The notes under the pieces: model-generated
Databases searched by the model: none
What the model was told of the DNA's origin: nothing
What the model saw: only the letters and a program-made list of their open reading frames with translations
Shown: positions 15,299-21,851 of the stretch, one piece after another
How the letters are laid out: each line of letters begins with the position of its first letter
Numbering within the stretch: the stretch's first letter is position 1
IMG/VR virus record: IMGVR_UViG_3300042453_002280
Location: 1-37,779 of that record
Reading direction: 5' to 3' (one strand)
Origin: a virus
Length of the DNA: 37,779 bases
Made by a program: the position numbers and the translations under genes

Positions 15299-15773
15299 CC
15301 TAACTGATATTAACGGTTTTGAAGGTATATACAAAATTGATTCAAAAGGTAATATATATTCTTTTCATAAAAATAAATTAGGTAAGTTAAGAAAGCAAGT
15401 TTTAAATTCAAATGGTTACTTTTGTGTAAAACTTTATAAAGAAAAAAAATATAAAATGATTGATGTTCATAGAATAATTGCTCAAACCTTTATTGAAAAT
15501 AAAAATAACTATAATCAAGTAGACCATATAGACGGAAATAAACAAAATAATTCTTTAGAAAATTTAAGGTGGGTAGATAATAGATTAAATCAAATTTACA
15601 GATTTCAAAAAGTTAAAAAAAGTTCTAAATATTATGGCGTAACTTGGCACAAATTAAAAAATAAATGGCAATCTTCTATTAAAATTTCTGGAAAACAAAT
15701 ATATTTAGGGTTATTTAAAGAAGAAATAGATGCACATAATGCGTATAAAAATTATTTGGCAAACTTACAATGA
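15258..15773 (+). CDS. HNH homing endonuclease (NUMOD4-HNH-AP2 layout)
   Basis: From the ATG at 15258 this encodes 171 residues. After 14 residues copied from the next gene comes a NUMOD4-like segment (GFEGIYKIDSKGNIYSF), an HNH core (VDHIDGNKQNNSLENLRW) with the His/Asn residues expected for a metal-dependent nicking or cutting nuclease, and a C-terminal AP2-like DNA-binding segment (YYGVTWHKLKNKWQSSI). It should cut a site in a related phage and copy itself in. An in-frame ATG at 15252 is also possible. It overlaps the next gene by 4 nt. Confidence 0.9.
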   Translation: MNIRKTTKGKDRNFLTDINGFEGIYKIDSKGNIYSFHKNKLGKLRKQVLNSNGYFCVKLYKEKKYKMIDVHRIIAQTFIENKNNYNQVDHIDGNKQNNSLENLRWVDNRLNQIYRFQKVKKSSKYYGVTWHKLKNKWQSSIKISGKQIYLGLFKEEIDAHNAYKNYLANLQ

Positions 15774-15810
15774 ATATTAGAAAAACAACTAAAGGTAAAG
15801 ATAGAAACTT
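15768..15810 (+). repeat. 43-bp direct repeat, right copy (5' end of target gene)
   Basis: This is the right-hand copy of the repeat at 15256-15298. It holds the start codon and first codons of the gene at 15770, so the target gene keeps a complete reading frame despite the inserted endonuclease. Confidence 0.9.
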
Positions 15811-16015
15811 TTTACCTACAAATTTAGGTGCAGGTATGACAGCTAGGGGGGTTGCTGCTTATAGAAGAGCTAACCCTGGTTCTAAATTACAAACTGCAGT
15901 TACAGAAAAAAATCCGACAGGAGAAAGAGCAAAAAGACGAAAAGCTTTCTGCTCGAGATCAAAATCATGGTCTGGTGAAAGAGGTATAGCAGCCCGTAAA
16001 AGATGGAGATGCTAA
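15770..16015 (+). CDS. Small basic phage protein (GMTARGVAAYRRANPGSKL family)
   Basis: This 81-residue protein contains GMTARGVAAYRRANPGSKLQ and later AKRRKAFCSRSKSW, ending in RRW-type basic residues. The pattern matches a widespread uncharacterised phage family I recall as DUF6321. It is found among virion genes of many tailed phages, and function is not established. It starts inside the right repeat and overlaps the endonuclease stop by 4 nt. Its stop overlaps the stop of the antisense XRE gene by 3 nt. It is the likely original occupant of the locus before the endonuclease arrived. Confidence 0.75.
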   Translation: MNIRKTTKGKDRNFLPTNLGAGMTARGVAAYRRANPGSKLQTAVTEKNPTGERAKRRKAFCSRSKSWSGERGIAARKRWRC

Positions 16016-16227
16016 GCATTCTTATCTTTAAAATTTTGGAAGTAAACTCTATATTCAAACTGATTGCAAAATACTTCAATCACTTCGTGAGAAACTTTAT
16101 TTTTATAAGCTTCTATAGCAGATACAGCTTGTTTAGTAATTCCTAAAGCATCTGCAAATTGCTGTTGAGTTAAACCTCTTTTAAGTCTAGTTTTTTTAAG
16201 AAAATCATTAAAATAATATATATCCAT
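16012..16227 (-). CDS. XRE-family helix-turn-helix regulator
   Basis: This 71-residue protein has a Cro/CI-type helix-turn-helix (RLKRGLTQQQFADALGITKQ then AVSAIE, residues about 15-40). It is little more than the DNA-binding domain, as in Cro or an antitoxin. It runs against the late genes and its ATG lies at the predicted +1 of its own extended -10 box. No toxin gene is beside it. It may repress its own promoter or neighbouring late transcription. The locus reads as acquired cargo. Confidence 0.85.
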   Translation of the reverse strand: MDIYYFNDFLKKTRLKRGLTQQQFADALGITKQAVSAIEAYKNKVSHEVIEVFCNQFEYRVYFQNFKDKNA

Positions 16228-16233
16228 AATTTT

Positions 16234-16242
16234 ATTATACCA
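16234..16242 (-). promoter_or_regulatory. Extended -10 promoter of XRE gene 1, leaderless start
   Basis: On the minus strand TGG then TATAAT (16239-16234), with 6 nt to the ATG at 16227, so +1 falls on the start codon. No Shine-Dalgarno site and no clear -35 box. Confidence 0.7.
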
Positions 16243-16254
16243 CCGGGTAAAGCG

Positions 16255-16512
16255 TCAGTTGTTTTCAATTATAAATAAATCAGTTACTCGTTCTTTTGTT
16301 TTTTTATCAACAATGTGAATTTCATAACCTAGAAAATTAAACAACATTATAAAAGTGTGAAGTGATGGGTTGGTTCTCATATTCTCAATAGCGTTGATGT
16401 TTTCTCTTGAAAATCCCAACCTCTTTTCAAATTGATATTGGGTTTTTCCTTTACGCGTTCTCAAATCGTGTAAAACAAACCCTACGTTTGTAGGAACAAA
16501 TCTCTTAGGCAT
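16255..16512 (-). CDS. Second XRE-family helix-turn-helix regulator
   Basis: This 85-residue protein has an XRE helix-turn-helix (LRTRKGKTQYQFEKRLGFSR then ENINAIENM, residues about 17-46) and a short C-terminal extension (FLGYEIHIVDKKTKERV) of the sort seen in HipB/antitoxin-like regulators. It is tandem with, but only distantly similar to, 16012-16227. Both are driven by separate TGG-TATAAT promoters. No partner toxin is visible. It may control the divergent genes at 16572 onward, because their 5' ends share the same 60-bp interval. Confidence 0.85.
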   Translation of the reverse strand: MPKRFVPTNVGFVLHDLRTRKGKTQYQFEKRLGFSRENINAIENMRTNPSLHTFIMLFNFLGYEIHIVDKKTKERVTDLFIIENN

Positions 16513-16520
16513 CTGGGAAT

Positions 16521-16529
16521 ATTATACCA
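16521..16529 (-). promoter_or_regulatory. Extended -10 promoter of XRE gene 2
   Basis: On the minus strand TGG then TATAAT (16526-16521), 8 nt before the ATG at 16512. This leaves a leader of at most a few nucleotides. The element has the same form as the one in front of XRE gene 1. Confidence 0.7.
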
Positions 16530-16571
16530 AACATAGTATTCTTAACTTAGGCAATATTTAAGGAGGGGTAT

Positions 16572-16796
16572 ATGCCACCACATTTTCACTTTGAGTTAGT
16601 TGTCCATTTGGTCAAGTTTGGTGAAAAACCAATTTTTATGACCAAGAGAGTCGTGGACGTGTATATGTCTATTTATGTAGAGGTTGCATATAACATGGCT
16701 AAATCCTACATTCAAGATGGCTGGAGGATTGAAAAGATTGAGCTTAGGGACTACCAATTTTATCTAAACATGGAGTCAAGTTGGGAGGATTTCTGA
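16572..16796 (+). CDS. Hypothetical protein, paralogue A of a tandem pair
   Basis: This 74-residue protein begins MPPHFHFELVVHLVKFGE and shares with the next gene the layout V-LVK, MT, a YM/A helix, then GW near the end (AYNMAKSYIQDGWRIEKI against ILARPYAKEGWQMVHA). It is probably a small alpha/beta protein of unknown function. A strong Shine-Dalgarno site (AAGGAGG) precedes the ATG, unlike the leaderless late genes. Codon use is somewhat less AT-rich than its surroundings. It overlaps the next gene by 1 nt (TGATG). Confidence 0.65.
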   Translation: MPPHFHFELVVHLVKFGEKPIFMTKRVVDVYMSIYVEVAYNMAKSYIQDGWRIEKIELRDYQFYLNMESSWEDF

Positions 16797-16969
16797 TGGA
16801 ATCAATGCTAGTTATAACTCTGGTTAAGTACCATGAATATGGGAATCTTATGATGACCTTAAAGGCACCAAGAAACCCAGTTCTTGATTACATGGAACAA
16901 GCAGTAATCCTTGCTAGACCTTATGCAAAAGAGGGATGGCAAATGGTACACGCTTGTATCGAAAGGTAG
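16796..16969 (+). CDS. Hypothetical protein, paralogue B of a tandem pair
   Basis: This 57-residue protein begins MESMLVITLVKYHEYGN and is a shorter paralogue of 16572-16796. The open frame extends to a TTG at 16781, but the ATG at 16796 sits 5 nt after GGGAGGA and overlaps the upstream stop, so it is preferred. No catalytic motif is seen. The duplication together with the following HNH gene suggests a small acquired cassette. Confidence 0.6.
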   Translation: MESMLVITLVKYHEYGNLMMTLKAPRNPVLDYMEQAVILARPYAKEGWQMVHACIER

Positions 16970-16976
16970 GATTTAT

Positions 16977-17243
16977 GTGGCAAGGTTACCAAAACATCTT
17001 AGGTATGAAGTACTTGAAAGGGACGATTTTCTTTGTCGTTTCTGCGGTGCTGGTGGTAGGTATTCCGATATTATTCTTGAAGTCCACCACATCGTCTGGC
17101 GAAGACATGGTGGACAGGACGAACTTGCTAATTTGATGACAATATGCCGGACTCATCATGAAATTCTGCATTATGGTCGGGTGTTAGACACACCAAAAAC
17201 CTTTAGCGAGTTACGAAAGCGAGGGGGTTGGGGTGGTCGTTAA
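16977..17243 (+). CDS. HNH endonuclease
   Basis: This 88-residue protein starts at GTG 16977 after GGTAGGA and reads MARLPKHLRYEVLERDDFLC. It has the zinc-knuckle pair CRFCG and a later CRTHH, and the HNH core EVHHIVWRRHGGQDELANL. This is a McrA/T4-like HNH nuclease domain with almost nothing else. Small HNH proteins near head genes often assist DNA packaging by nicking, or behave as free-standing homing nucleases; either is possible here. Longer in-frame starts (16911, 16923) would overlap paralogue B deeply. Its stop lies inside the terminator stem. Confidence 0.88.
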   Translation: MARLPKHLRYEVLERDDFLCRFCGAGGRYSDIILEVHHIVWRRHGGQDELANLMTICRTHHEILHYGRVLDTPKTFSELRKRGGWGGR

Positions 17244-17260
17244 TTCGACTACCCCTTTTT
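17230..17260 (+). terminator. Intrinsic terminator after the HNH gene
   Basis: A 10-bp stem (GGGGTGGTCG 17230-17239 with CGACTACCCC 17246-17255, one G-U pair) with a 6-nt loop is followed by TTTTT. It ends the 16572-17243 cassette just before the tRNA. Confidence 0.9.
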
Positions 17261-17265
17261 CATAT

Positions 17266-17341
17266 GCCTAGATAGCTCAATCGGTAGAGCAGCAGTTTTG
17301 TAAACTGCAGGTTAGGAGTTCGATTCTCCTTCTAGGCTCCA
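17266..17341 (+). tRNA. tRNA-Thr (anticodon UGU)
   Basis: This 76-nt cloverleaf has acceptor stem GCCTAGA/TCTAGGC, D arm with AGCTCAATCGGTAGAGC, anticodon stem GCAGT/ACTGC with loop TTTGTAA (anticodon TGT), T arm GTTCGATTC, and an encoded CCA. UGU reads ACA, a threonine codon frequent in these AT-rich virion genes. It sits between the cassette terminator and the scaffold promoter. Confidence 0.96.
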
Positions 17342-17350
17342 TTAAATTAT

Positions 17351-17385
17351 TTGACATTTAAAAAATCATTTATTATTTCTTAATT
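17351..17385 (+). promoter_or_regulatory. Late promoter of scaffold/capsid unit
   Basis: A consensus TTGACA (17351-17356), 17 nt, TATTTCTT (17374-17381), with TTTATTATT at 17369-17377. By the same geometry as the leaderless promoters, +1 is A17386. Here the ATG is 56 nt further on, so this is the one late promoter of the family with a real leader. Confidence 0.85.
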
Positions 17386-17441
17386 AGTTTCTATAGGGTG
17401 ATGCTCCCCCACATAACAAGAGCATAGAAAGGTAGAACAAA
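17386..17441 (+). promoter_or_regulatory. Structured 5' leader of scaffold gene
   Basis: TTTCT (17388-17392) and ATGCTC (17401-17406) pair with GAGCATAGAAA (17420-17430), forming an 11-bp stem with an 8-nt bulge. The stem takes in the first bases of the ribosome site AAAGG (17428-17432). It may stabilise the mRNA or tune scaffold synthesis. Confidence 0.6.
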
Positions 17442-18236
17442 ATGGATGAATTAAATCCAAACGGCACACAAGAGCTAAATGCTCAGGGTGATGTTCAAAC
17501 AACCCCTCAGGACTTGCCATCTGAAAACGAAGTCGAACAAGGTTCTGAAGAATTTTCTCTGCCGGAAAGTTCAAATGACAGAACAAGAGAGCAATTCAAT
17601 AAGTTGCTCCAAAGTAACAAAGAGCTAAAAGAAAGATTAGCTCAAGTTGAAAGTACTAAGAACTCTGAACCAGCTATTGCTTATGGTTCAGTTTATGAAA
17701 CTTTCAAGGGCAACCCTGTTGTTTCACCTGTAGCAGATGTTCAGGACACAGACTACATAACAGCAGACGGGGAAGTAGATATTGAAAAACTTAATGCCGA
17801 CCTGAAAGCATTAAAAGTATCAGCCCTTGAGGCAAGACGTCTTGCAGAACAAGCAAGAGAGGAAATTGAGGTAAGGGAAGCTCATATGAAGCACCCATAT
17901 CTTGACCCTCAAAGCCCTGAATTTGATCCTAACTTCTTTGAGTTAGTAAAAGACAGGGTAATCAGGCAGAGGTACTACGAAGGGAAGTCTTCTTCACTTT
18001 CTAGTGTCGCTGACCAAGTAATAAGTTTTTATAAACCAAGTGGTATGTCTAAAAAAGAGGCTGAGAAAGCAAATCAAGAGTTCAAAAAAGCTCAACAACA
18101 AGTTGCATCAAATGCTCCTCTTTCTTCGAGTACTGGTCGAAGACAAGATGGACCAAATTTAGACGATTTGAGAGCAAGAACACAAAAAGGTGATTCTTCA
18201 GCTTTGAGAGAAAGACTAAAAGCTCTTGGAATATAA
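17442..18236 (+). CDS. Scaffolding protein (putative)
   Basis: This 264-residue protein directly precedes the major capsid gene. The N-terminal 50 residues are acidic and disordered (QDLPSENEVEQGSEEFSLPE). The centre is helical with coiled-coil segments (FNKLLQSNKELKERLAQVES; LEARRLAEQAREEIEVREA). The C-terminus is basic and polar, ending SSALRERLKALGI, as in scaffolds that contact the coat through a C-terminal helix. It should guide procapsid assembly and then leave. Ribosome site AAAGG with an A-rich spacer. Assignment by composition, length and order. Confidence 0.82.
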   Translation: MDELNPNGTQELNAQGDVQTTPQDLPSENEVEQGSEEFSLPESSNDRTREQFNKLLQSNKELKERLAQVESTKNSEPAIAYGSVYETFKGNPVVSPVADVQDTDYITADGEVDIEKLNADLKALKVSALEARRLAEQAREEIEVREAHMKHPYLDPQSPEFDPNFFELVKDRVIRQRYYEGKSSSLSSVADQVISFYKPSGMSKKEAEKANQEFKKAQQQVASNAPLSSSTGRRQDGPNLDDLRARTQKGDSSALRERLKALGI

Positions 18237-18270
18237 AGTTACCTGTAGAAAGGCAGGAAAATAAAATAAT

Positions 18271-19161
18271 ATGCCAATCGGATTACAAACCTATCAAGAC
18301 GCATCAAGAAGAGAAGACTTATTGTCTATCTTAAAAGATGTATCTCCTTTAGGTGGAAACTATCTAACTGGTAACCTTGGAACTTCCGTTGCTAGAAACA
18401 CGCTACACGAGTGGGTAACTTACTATCAAGCAAGACCTACAACTGTAACTTTCGCAATCGAAGGTGCTGACGCTACTATTGTTGACTTAACAGCTCCTGT
18501 TAGATCAAACAACTTCACAGCTATCATCACTGAAGTTATCCAAGTTACTGGTTCTGAAAGAGCTGTAACTGTTGCAACAAATCAAGACCCTCTATCCTTC
18601 CAAAAGGAAAAAGCTTTAATGAGATTAAACGCTAAAATGGAGTTCGCTCTATTAAACGGAACTAAAGCTTCTGGTGCTTCTGGAGTTGCAAGAGGAATGG
18701 TTGGAATCGATGGTTGTATCACAACAAACACTTCTGTTTTATCAAACGTATCATTGTCAATGGCAATGGTTGAAGATGCTATTCAAGCTTCTTGGGATAA
18801 AGTAGGTGCTGAATATGTTGCTGACACTATCGTTACAACTATGGCTCTTAAGAGAAGATTCACAACATTCGGAACATATGTAACCAACTTCGCAAACAAC
18901 ACAAATACCTTATACCAAAATGTAAGTACATTTGAGTCTTCAGCTGGAGTTGTTAACGTAGTTCCTCACAAGGATGTTGCTGCTGGTAAGATGTATGCTC
19001 TAAGACTTGACACATTCAAGATGGCTTTCTTAGAAGGTAGAGAACCTCAATTTGTTGAACTAGCTAAAACTGGTGATGCAGACAAAGGTATGTACCTAAC
19101 AGAATTGACAGTAGAGTCATTAGCTGAACCTGCATCTGTTAAAGTTTCTGGACTTCTATAG
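18271..19161 (+). CDS. Major capsid protein, DUF5309-like HK97 fold
   Basis: This 296-residue protein forms the head shell. It begins LQTYQDASRREDLLSILKDV and contains NTLHEWVTYY, IEGADATIVDL and ARGMVGIDGCI. This order of motifs I know from the DUF5309/SU10-type major head proteins with the HK97 fold. A Shine-Dalgarno site (AAAGGCAGGA) precedes the ATG, related to that of the scaffold gene. A strong terminator follows 28 nt after the stop. Its codon use is the most regular in the window, fitting very high expression. Confidence 0.92.
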   Translation: MPIGLQTYQDASRREDLLSILKDVSPLGGNYLTGNLGTSVARNTLHEWVTYYQARPTTVTFAIEGADATIVDLTAPVRSNNFTAIITEVIQVTGSERAVTVATNQDPLSFQKEKALMRLNAKMEFALLNGTKASGASGVARGMVGIDGCITTNTSVLSNVSLSMAMVEDAIQASWDKVGAEYVADTIVTTMALKRRFTTFGTYVTNFANNTNTLYQNVSTFESSAGVVNVVPHKDVAAGKMYALRLDTFKMAFLEGREPQFVELAKTGDADKGMYLTELTVESLAEPASVKVSGLL

Positions 19162-19188
19162 TCTAGCCTCTTAAACAGAGAACCAAAG

Positions 19189-19218
19189 AAGCAGGGCGTA
19201 AAACCCCTGCTTTTTTGT
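19189..19218 (+). terminator. Intrinsic terminator after capsid gene
   Basis: An 8-bp stem (AAGCAGGG 19189-19196 with CCCTGCTT 19205-19212, 8-nt loop) runs into TTTTTTG. It isolates the scaffold/capsid transcript from the genes downstream. Confidence 0.88.
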
Positions 19219-19238
19219 TGCCCTGTGGTCATACCATT

Positions 19239-19266
19239 TTGAGTTTTCTTATGGGGTATGTATAAT
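19239..19266 (+). promoter_or_regulatory. Promoter of 19270 gene
   Basis: TTGAGT (19239-19244), 16 nt, TATAAT (19261-19266). The ATG at 19270 is only 3 nt past the -10 box, so leaderless initiation would need an early +1 or the downstream ATG. An inverted repeat (CATACC/GGTATG, 19230-19260) overlaps the promoter. Confidence 0.55.
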
Positions 19267-19269
19267 GTA

Positions 19270-19725
19270 ATGGGGGTAATTAATTCAAACACGATTCAGG
19301 TTAATCTACCCCCAGCATTTACTATGAATTTAGACGACCAAGTAGAATTACAATATGTCGCTGTATCAGCCAAGAAATTACAAACAGTTGAAAGAATTGT
19401 AGAACTTGCCAAAGGCAGACCTACATTTGTTGATGGAGATAAAGATTGGGAAGTTATTTGGGAGTTATTTGTTTTGTGGTACACAGAGTATCCTGAGCAG
19501 TATCACGCCTTCCAAGAATCAGTTGCAACCATCAGAAAAGAACTTAAAGACGCTAATGGAATGATTAAAGAAGATGGTGCTGATTTGTGGCAAAGACAGC
19601 TTGAGATTCCCGTAACTTTTTACAATATGATTAAAGCAATTTACCCACACCAAAAATGGGATAGGAAGTTTGTTGCAGGATTGGCTAGGAGGATACCAAT
19701 TCTTAAAGTTGCTGATAAAATATAA
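19270..19725 (+). CDS. Hypothetical head/neck protein
   Basis: This 151-residue protein (ATG 19270) begins MGVINSNTIQVNLPP. It contains LQTVERIVELAKGRPTFVDG and then helical text with many aromatics (EVIWELFVLWYTEYPEQYH; ATIRKELKDANG). Position straight after the capsid suggests a head-completion or head-decoration role, but no family is recognised. Alternative starts are 19258 and an internal ATG before NLDDQVELQYV. It ends 4 nt before the next gene. Confidence is high for coding and low for function. Confidence 0.7.
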   Translation: MGVINSNTIQVNLPPAFTMNLDDQVELQYVAVSAKKLQTVERIVELAKGRPTFVDGDKDWEVIWELFVLWYTEYPEQYHAFQESVATIRKELKDANGMIKEDGADLWQRQLEIPVTFYNMIKAIYPHQKWDRKFVAGLARRIPILKVADKI

Positions 19726-19729
19726 AAAG

Positions 19730-20062
19730 ATGAATTACAACTATTTAAAACTGTCAAAGTTGAATTTATTAAAATTATCTAAGTGGGATTTAATTAATAT
19801 ACTTGATGCTAATGGAATTAACCAAGATACCCTAAAAGAAAAATTTATTACATACTTAGAAATTAGCCACCAGAGGCTAGCCCACCAAACCTATATGGAT
19901 TGGAGATTAAAATTAGCAGGTACTTATAATCACTTTTATAGAAAAGAAACAAATAAAATTAAATTATTTTTAATTAGAAGTTATTATAGGTATCAAGTTA
20001 ATAAAAGTTATAAAAAGCTAAATGAAATAGAAAGGACTTTATTTGCCCTTAAAAATGATTAA
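19730..20062 (+). CDS. Hypothetical basic helical protein
   Basis: This 110-residue protein begins MNYNYLKLSKLNLLKLSKWD, with a segment reading INILDANGINQDTLKEKFIT. It is rich in Leu, Lys and Tyr and largely helical; its C-terminal half is strongly basic (IRSYYRYQVNKSYKK). The frame extends upstream to 19670, but that overlaps the preceding gene, so the ATG at 19730 is used. It overlaps the glycosyltransferase gene by 8 nt. Function unknown. Confidence 0.6.
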   Translation: MNYNYLKLSKLNLLKLSKWDLINILDANGINQDTLKEKFITYLEISHQRLAHQTYMDWRLKLAGTYNHFYRKETNKIKLFLIRSYYRYQVNKSYKKLNEIERTLFALKND

Positions 20063-21851
20063 AGTAGCCCTCACCTACATCATCAAAGACGATTCCCAAA
20101 AAGAAGAATTTGAAAAATCCCTTAAATCTTTTACCCCATATTTTGACAAGGTATATGTAGCCGTTACAGGTCCGTCAGGTAAACATTCTGAGATACATAA
20201 ACTTGTTAAGAAGTATGGAGGTTACTCTATCTCAACCTCACCTGAAACACACCCACAAATCTATCATCAATGGGAAGAAGGTAAGTGGGAGTTTGCTAGG
20301 TTTCATGAGGCAAGACAAGTTGTGTGGGATATGGTACCTGCTGATAAATATGACTACATCTCTTGGGCTGACCATGATGATATTTTAATTGGTGGTGAGG
20401 AGATTCAAGGACTACTTAAACAAGCAACTGAAAAAGATTTAGATTTAATTTACTGCACCTATTGGTACTCAAATATCTTTGATGAAAAAGGTAATGTTAA
20501 AAAAACAGTTATCATGCACGAAAGAGAAAGGTTTGTTAGACCTGATGTGTCTAAATGGAAATCACACCTACATGAGGTTTTAATCCCTACTAAACCAAAT
20601 CTAAAGATGAGTCCTTATTCAAGAAGTGTAGAGGAAGGAAGAAACCTAGTTTGGGTACATACTGCAAACTTAGAAAACTCACACGCTTCATTGCAAAGAA
20701 ATATACGAATACTTGAACTACAAGCTAAAGAAGAAAACTATACAGATCCAAGAACCCTATTTTACTTGGCTAAAACTTACTATGACTTAGGTCCAAATCA
20801 TTTTGAAACTGCTTTGAAATACATTGATATGTATATTCCAATGTCAGGATGGGAAGAAGAAATTGGTAACGCTCACGAATACAGAGGAATGATTTTATCA
20901 AGATTTGGTAGAAATAAAGAAGCAATAGATGCCTATAAACTATCAACAGTATATTTTCCAACTAACCACACATCTTATCTAAAACTAGCAGAGCTTCTAA
21001 TTATTGAAAATAACCTGCCACTAGCTACTCATTACATCAAAGTATTTGAAGCTTTAGGTCCTGTAACTTCTAAAGCTACTATATCCTCACCCCTTGAGGT
21101 TGAGATGCTTTACTATTCAATTAAATGGCAACAAGCTCACAAGGAAGGAAAACTTGATGAGTGTTTAACTTGGGCTAAGAAAAGACACGAGTTAGTACAA
21201 GATAGACTACTTGAGGACACTATCTACCTAAAAGAATCTGAGATGTTAGCACAAGGGTTTTTAAACCTAGCAACATTTTATTTAAAGAACAAAATGTATG
21301 AAGAAGTCAAAGCACTTCTTGATATGACCCCTAAAGCATTTGAGGGGGAAGAATTTATTAAAAGAATAATGTCTCAAGTTCCTGGAGTTAAACATGATGA
21401 TAAGTCTATTGTCTATTTTGCTTCCTTCTATGGACCACATTTTGAGAAATGGAACGGAGATAACTTAAAAGTAGGTATCGGTGGTTCTGAATCTGCAGTA
21501 ATTTATCTTTCAGAGGAGTGGGTAAAGCTAGGTTATGATGTTACTGTTTACTGCGATACAGAGGAAGATAAGGTTATCAATGGAGTTAAATACAAGAAAT
21601 ATTGGAAAGTTAATTTTAATGATGAGTTTAATATCTTTATCTCTTGGAGAACTCCTGCTTTCTTAGACTTTAACATCAAGACTAGAAAACACTTTGTAGA
21701 TTTACACGATATAGTAAATGCTTCTGATTGGTTTGAATCAAGATGCGAGAAAGTTGATAAAGTGTTTTTCAAATCTAAATGGCACGCAAGGCAGATACCA
21801 CAACTTGAATTAGATAAACGAGTAGTTATTTCCAATGGAATTACATTATGA
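20055..21851 (+). CDS. Multidomain glycosyltransferase: GT2 + TPR + N-terminal half of a GT-B fold
   Basis: This 598-residue protein starts at ATG 20055. Residues about 1-220 are a GT-A (family 2 type) domain with the nucleotide-sugar metal site WADHDDIL near residue 110. Residues about 230-350 are TPR-like helices (LFYLAKTYYDLG; EAIDAYKLSTVYFP). Residues about 445-598 are the N-terminal lobe of a GT-B enzyme with the GIGGSESAV loop. It stops at VVISNGITL, just where a GT-B enzyme would cross to its second lobe, which is the next gene (4-nt ATGA overlap). Substrate unknown. Confidence 0.88.
   Translation: MIKVALTYIIKDDSQKEEFEKSLKSFTPYFDKVYVAVTGPSGKHSEIHKLVKKYGGYSISTSPETHPQIYHQWEEGKWEFARFHEARQVVWDMVPADKYDYISWADHDDILIGGEEIQGLLKQATEKDLDLIYCTYWYSNIFDEKGNVKKTVIMHERERFVRPDVSKWKSHLHEVLIPTKPNLKMSPYSRSVEEGRNLVWVHTANLENSHASLQRNIRILELQAKEENYTDPRTLFYLAKTYYDLGPNHFETALKYIDMYIPMSGWEEEIGNAHEYRGMILSRFGRNKEAIDAYKLSTVYFPTNHTSYLKLAELLIIENNLPLATHYIKVFEALGPVTSKATISSPLEVEMLYYSIKWQQAHKEGKLDECLTWAKKRHELVQDRLLEDTIYLKESEMLAQGFLNLATFYLKNKMYEEVKALLDMTPKAFEGEEFIKRIMSQVPGVKHDDKSIVYFASFYGPHFEKWNGDNLKVGIGGSESAVIYLSEEWVKLGYDVTVYCDTEEDKVINGVKYKKYWKVNFNDEFNIFISWRTPAFLDFNIKTRKHFVDLHDIVNASDWFESRCEKVDKVFFKSKWHARQIPQLELDKRVVISNGITL

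Noticed and set aside
16012-16512. Toxin-antitoxin system
   Set aside because: Two XRE domains are present, but neither neighbour resembles a toxin (no RelE/HigB, Fic or HipA features), so only orphan regulators can be claimed.
16936-17136. Frame beginning with the ATG at 16975 in the HNH region (MWQGYQNILG)
   Set aside because: It overlaps the clearly coding HNH frame, whose GTG at 16977 follows the same ribosome site and encodes conserved motifs.
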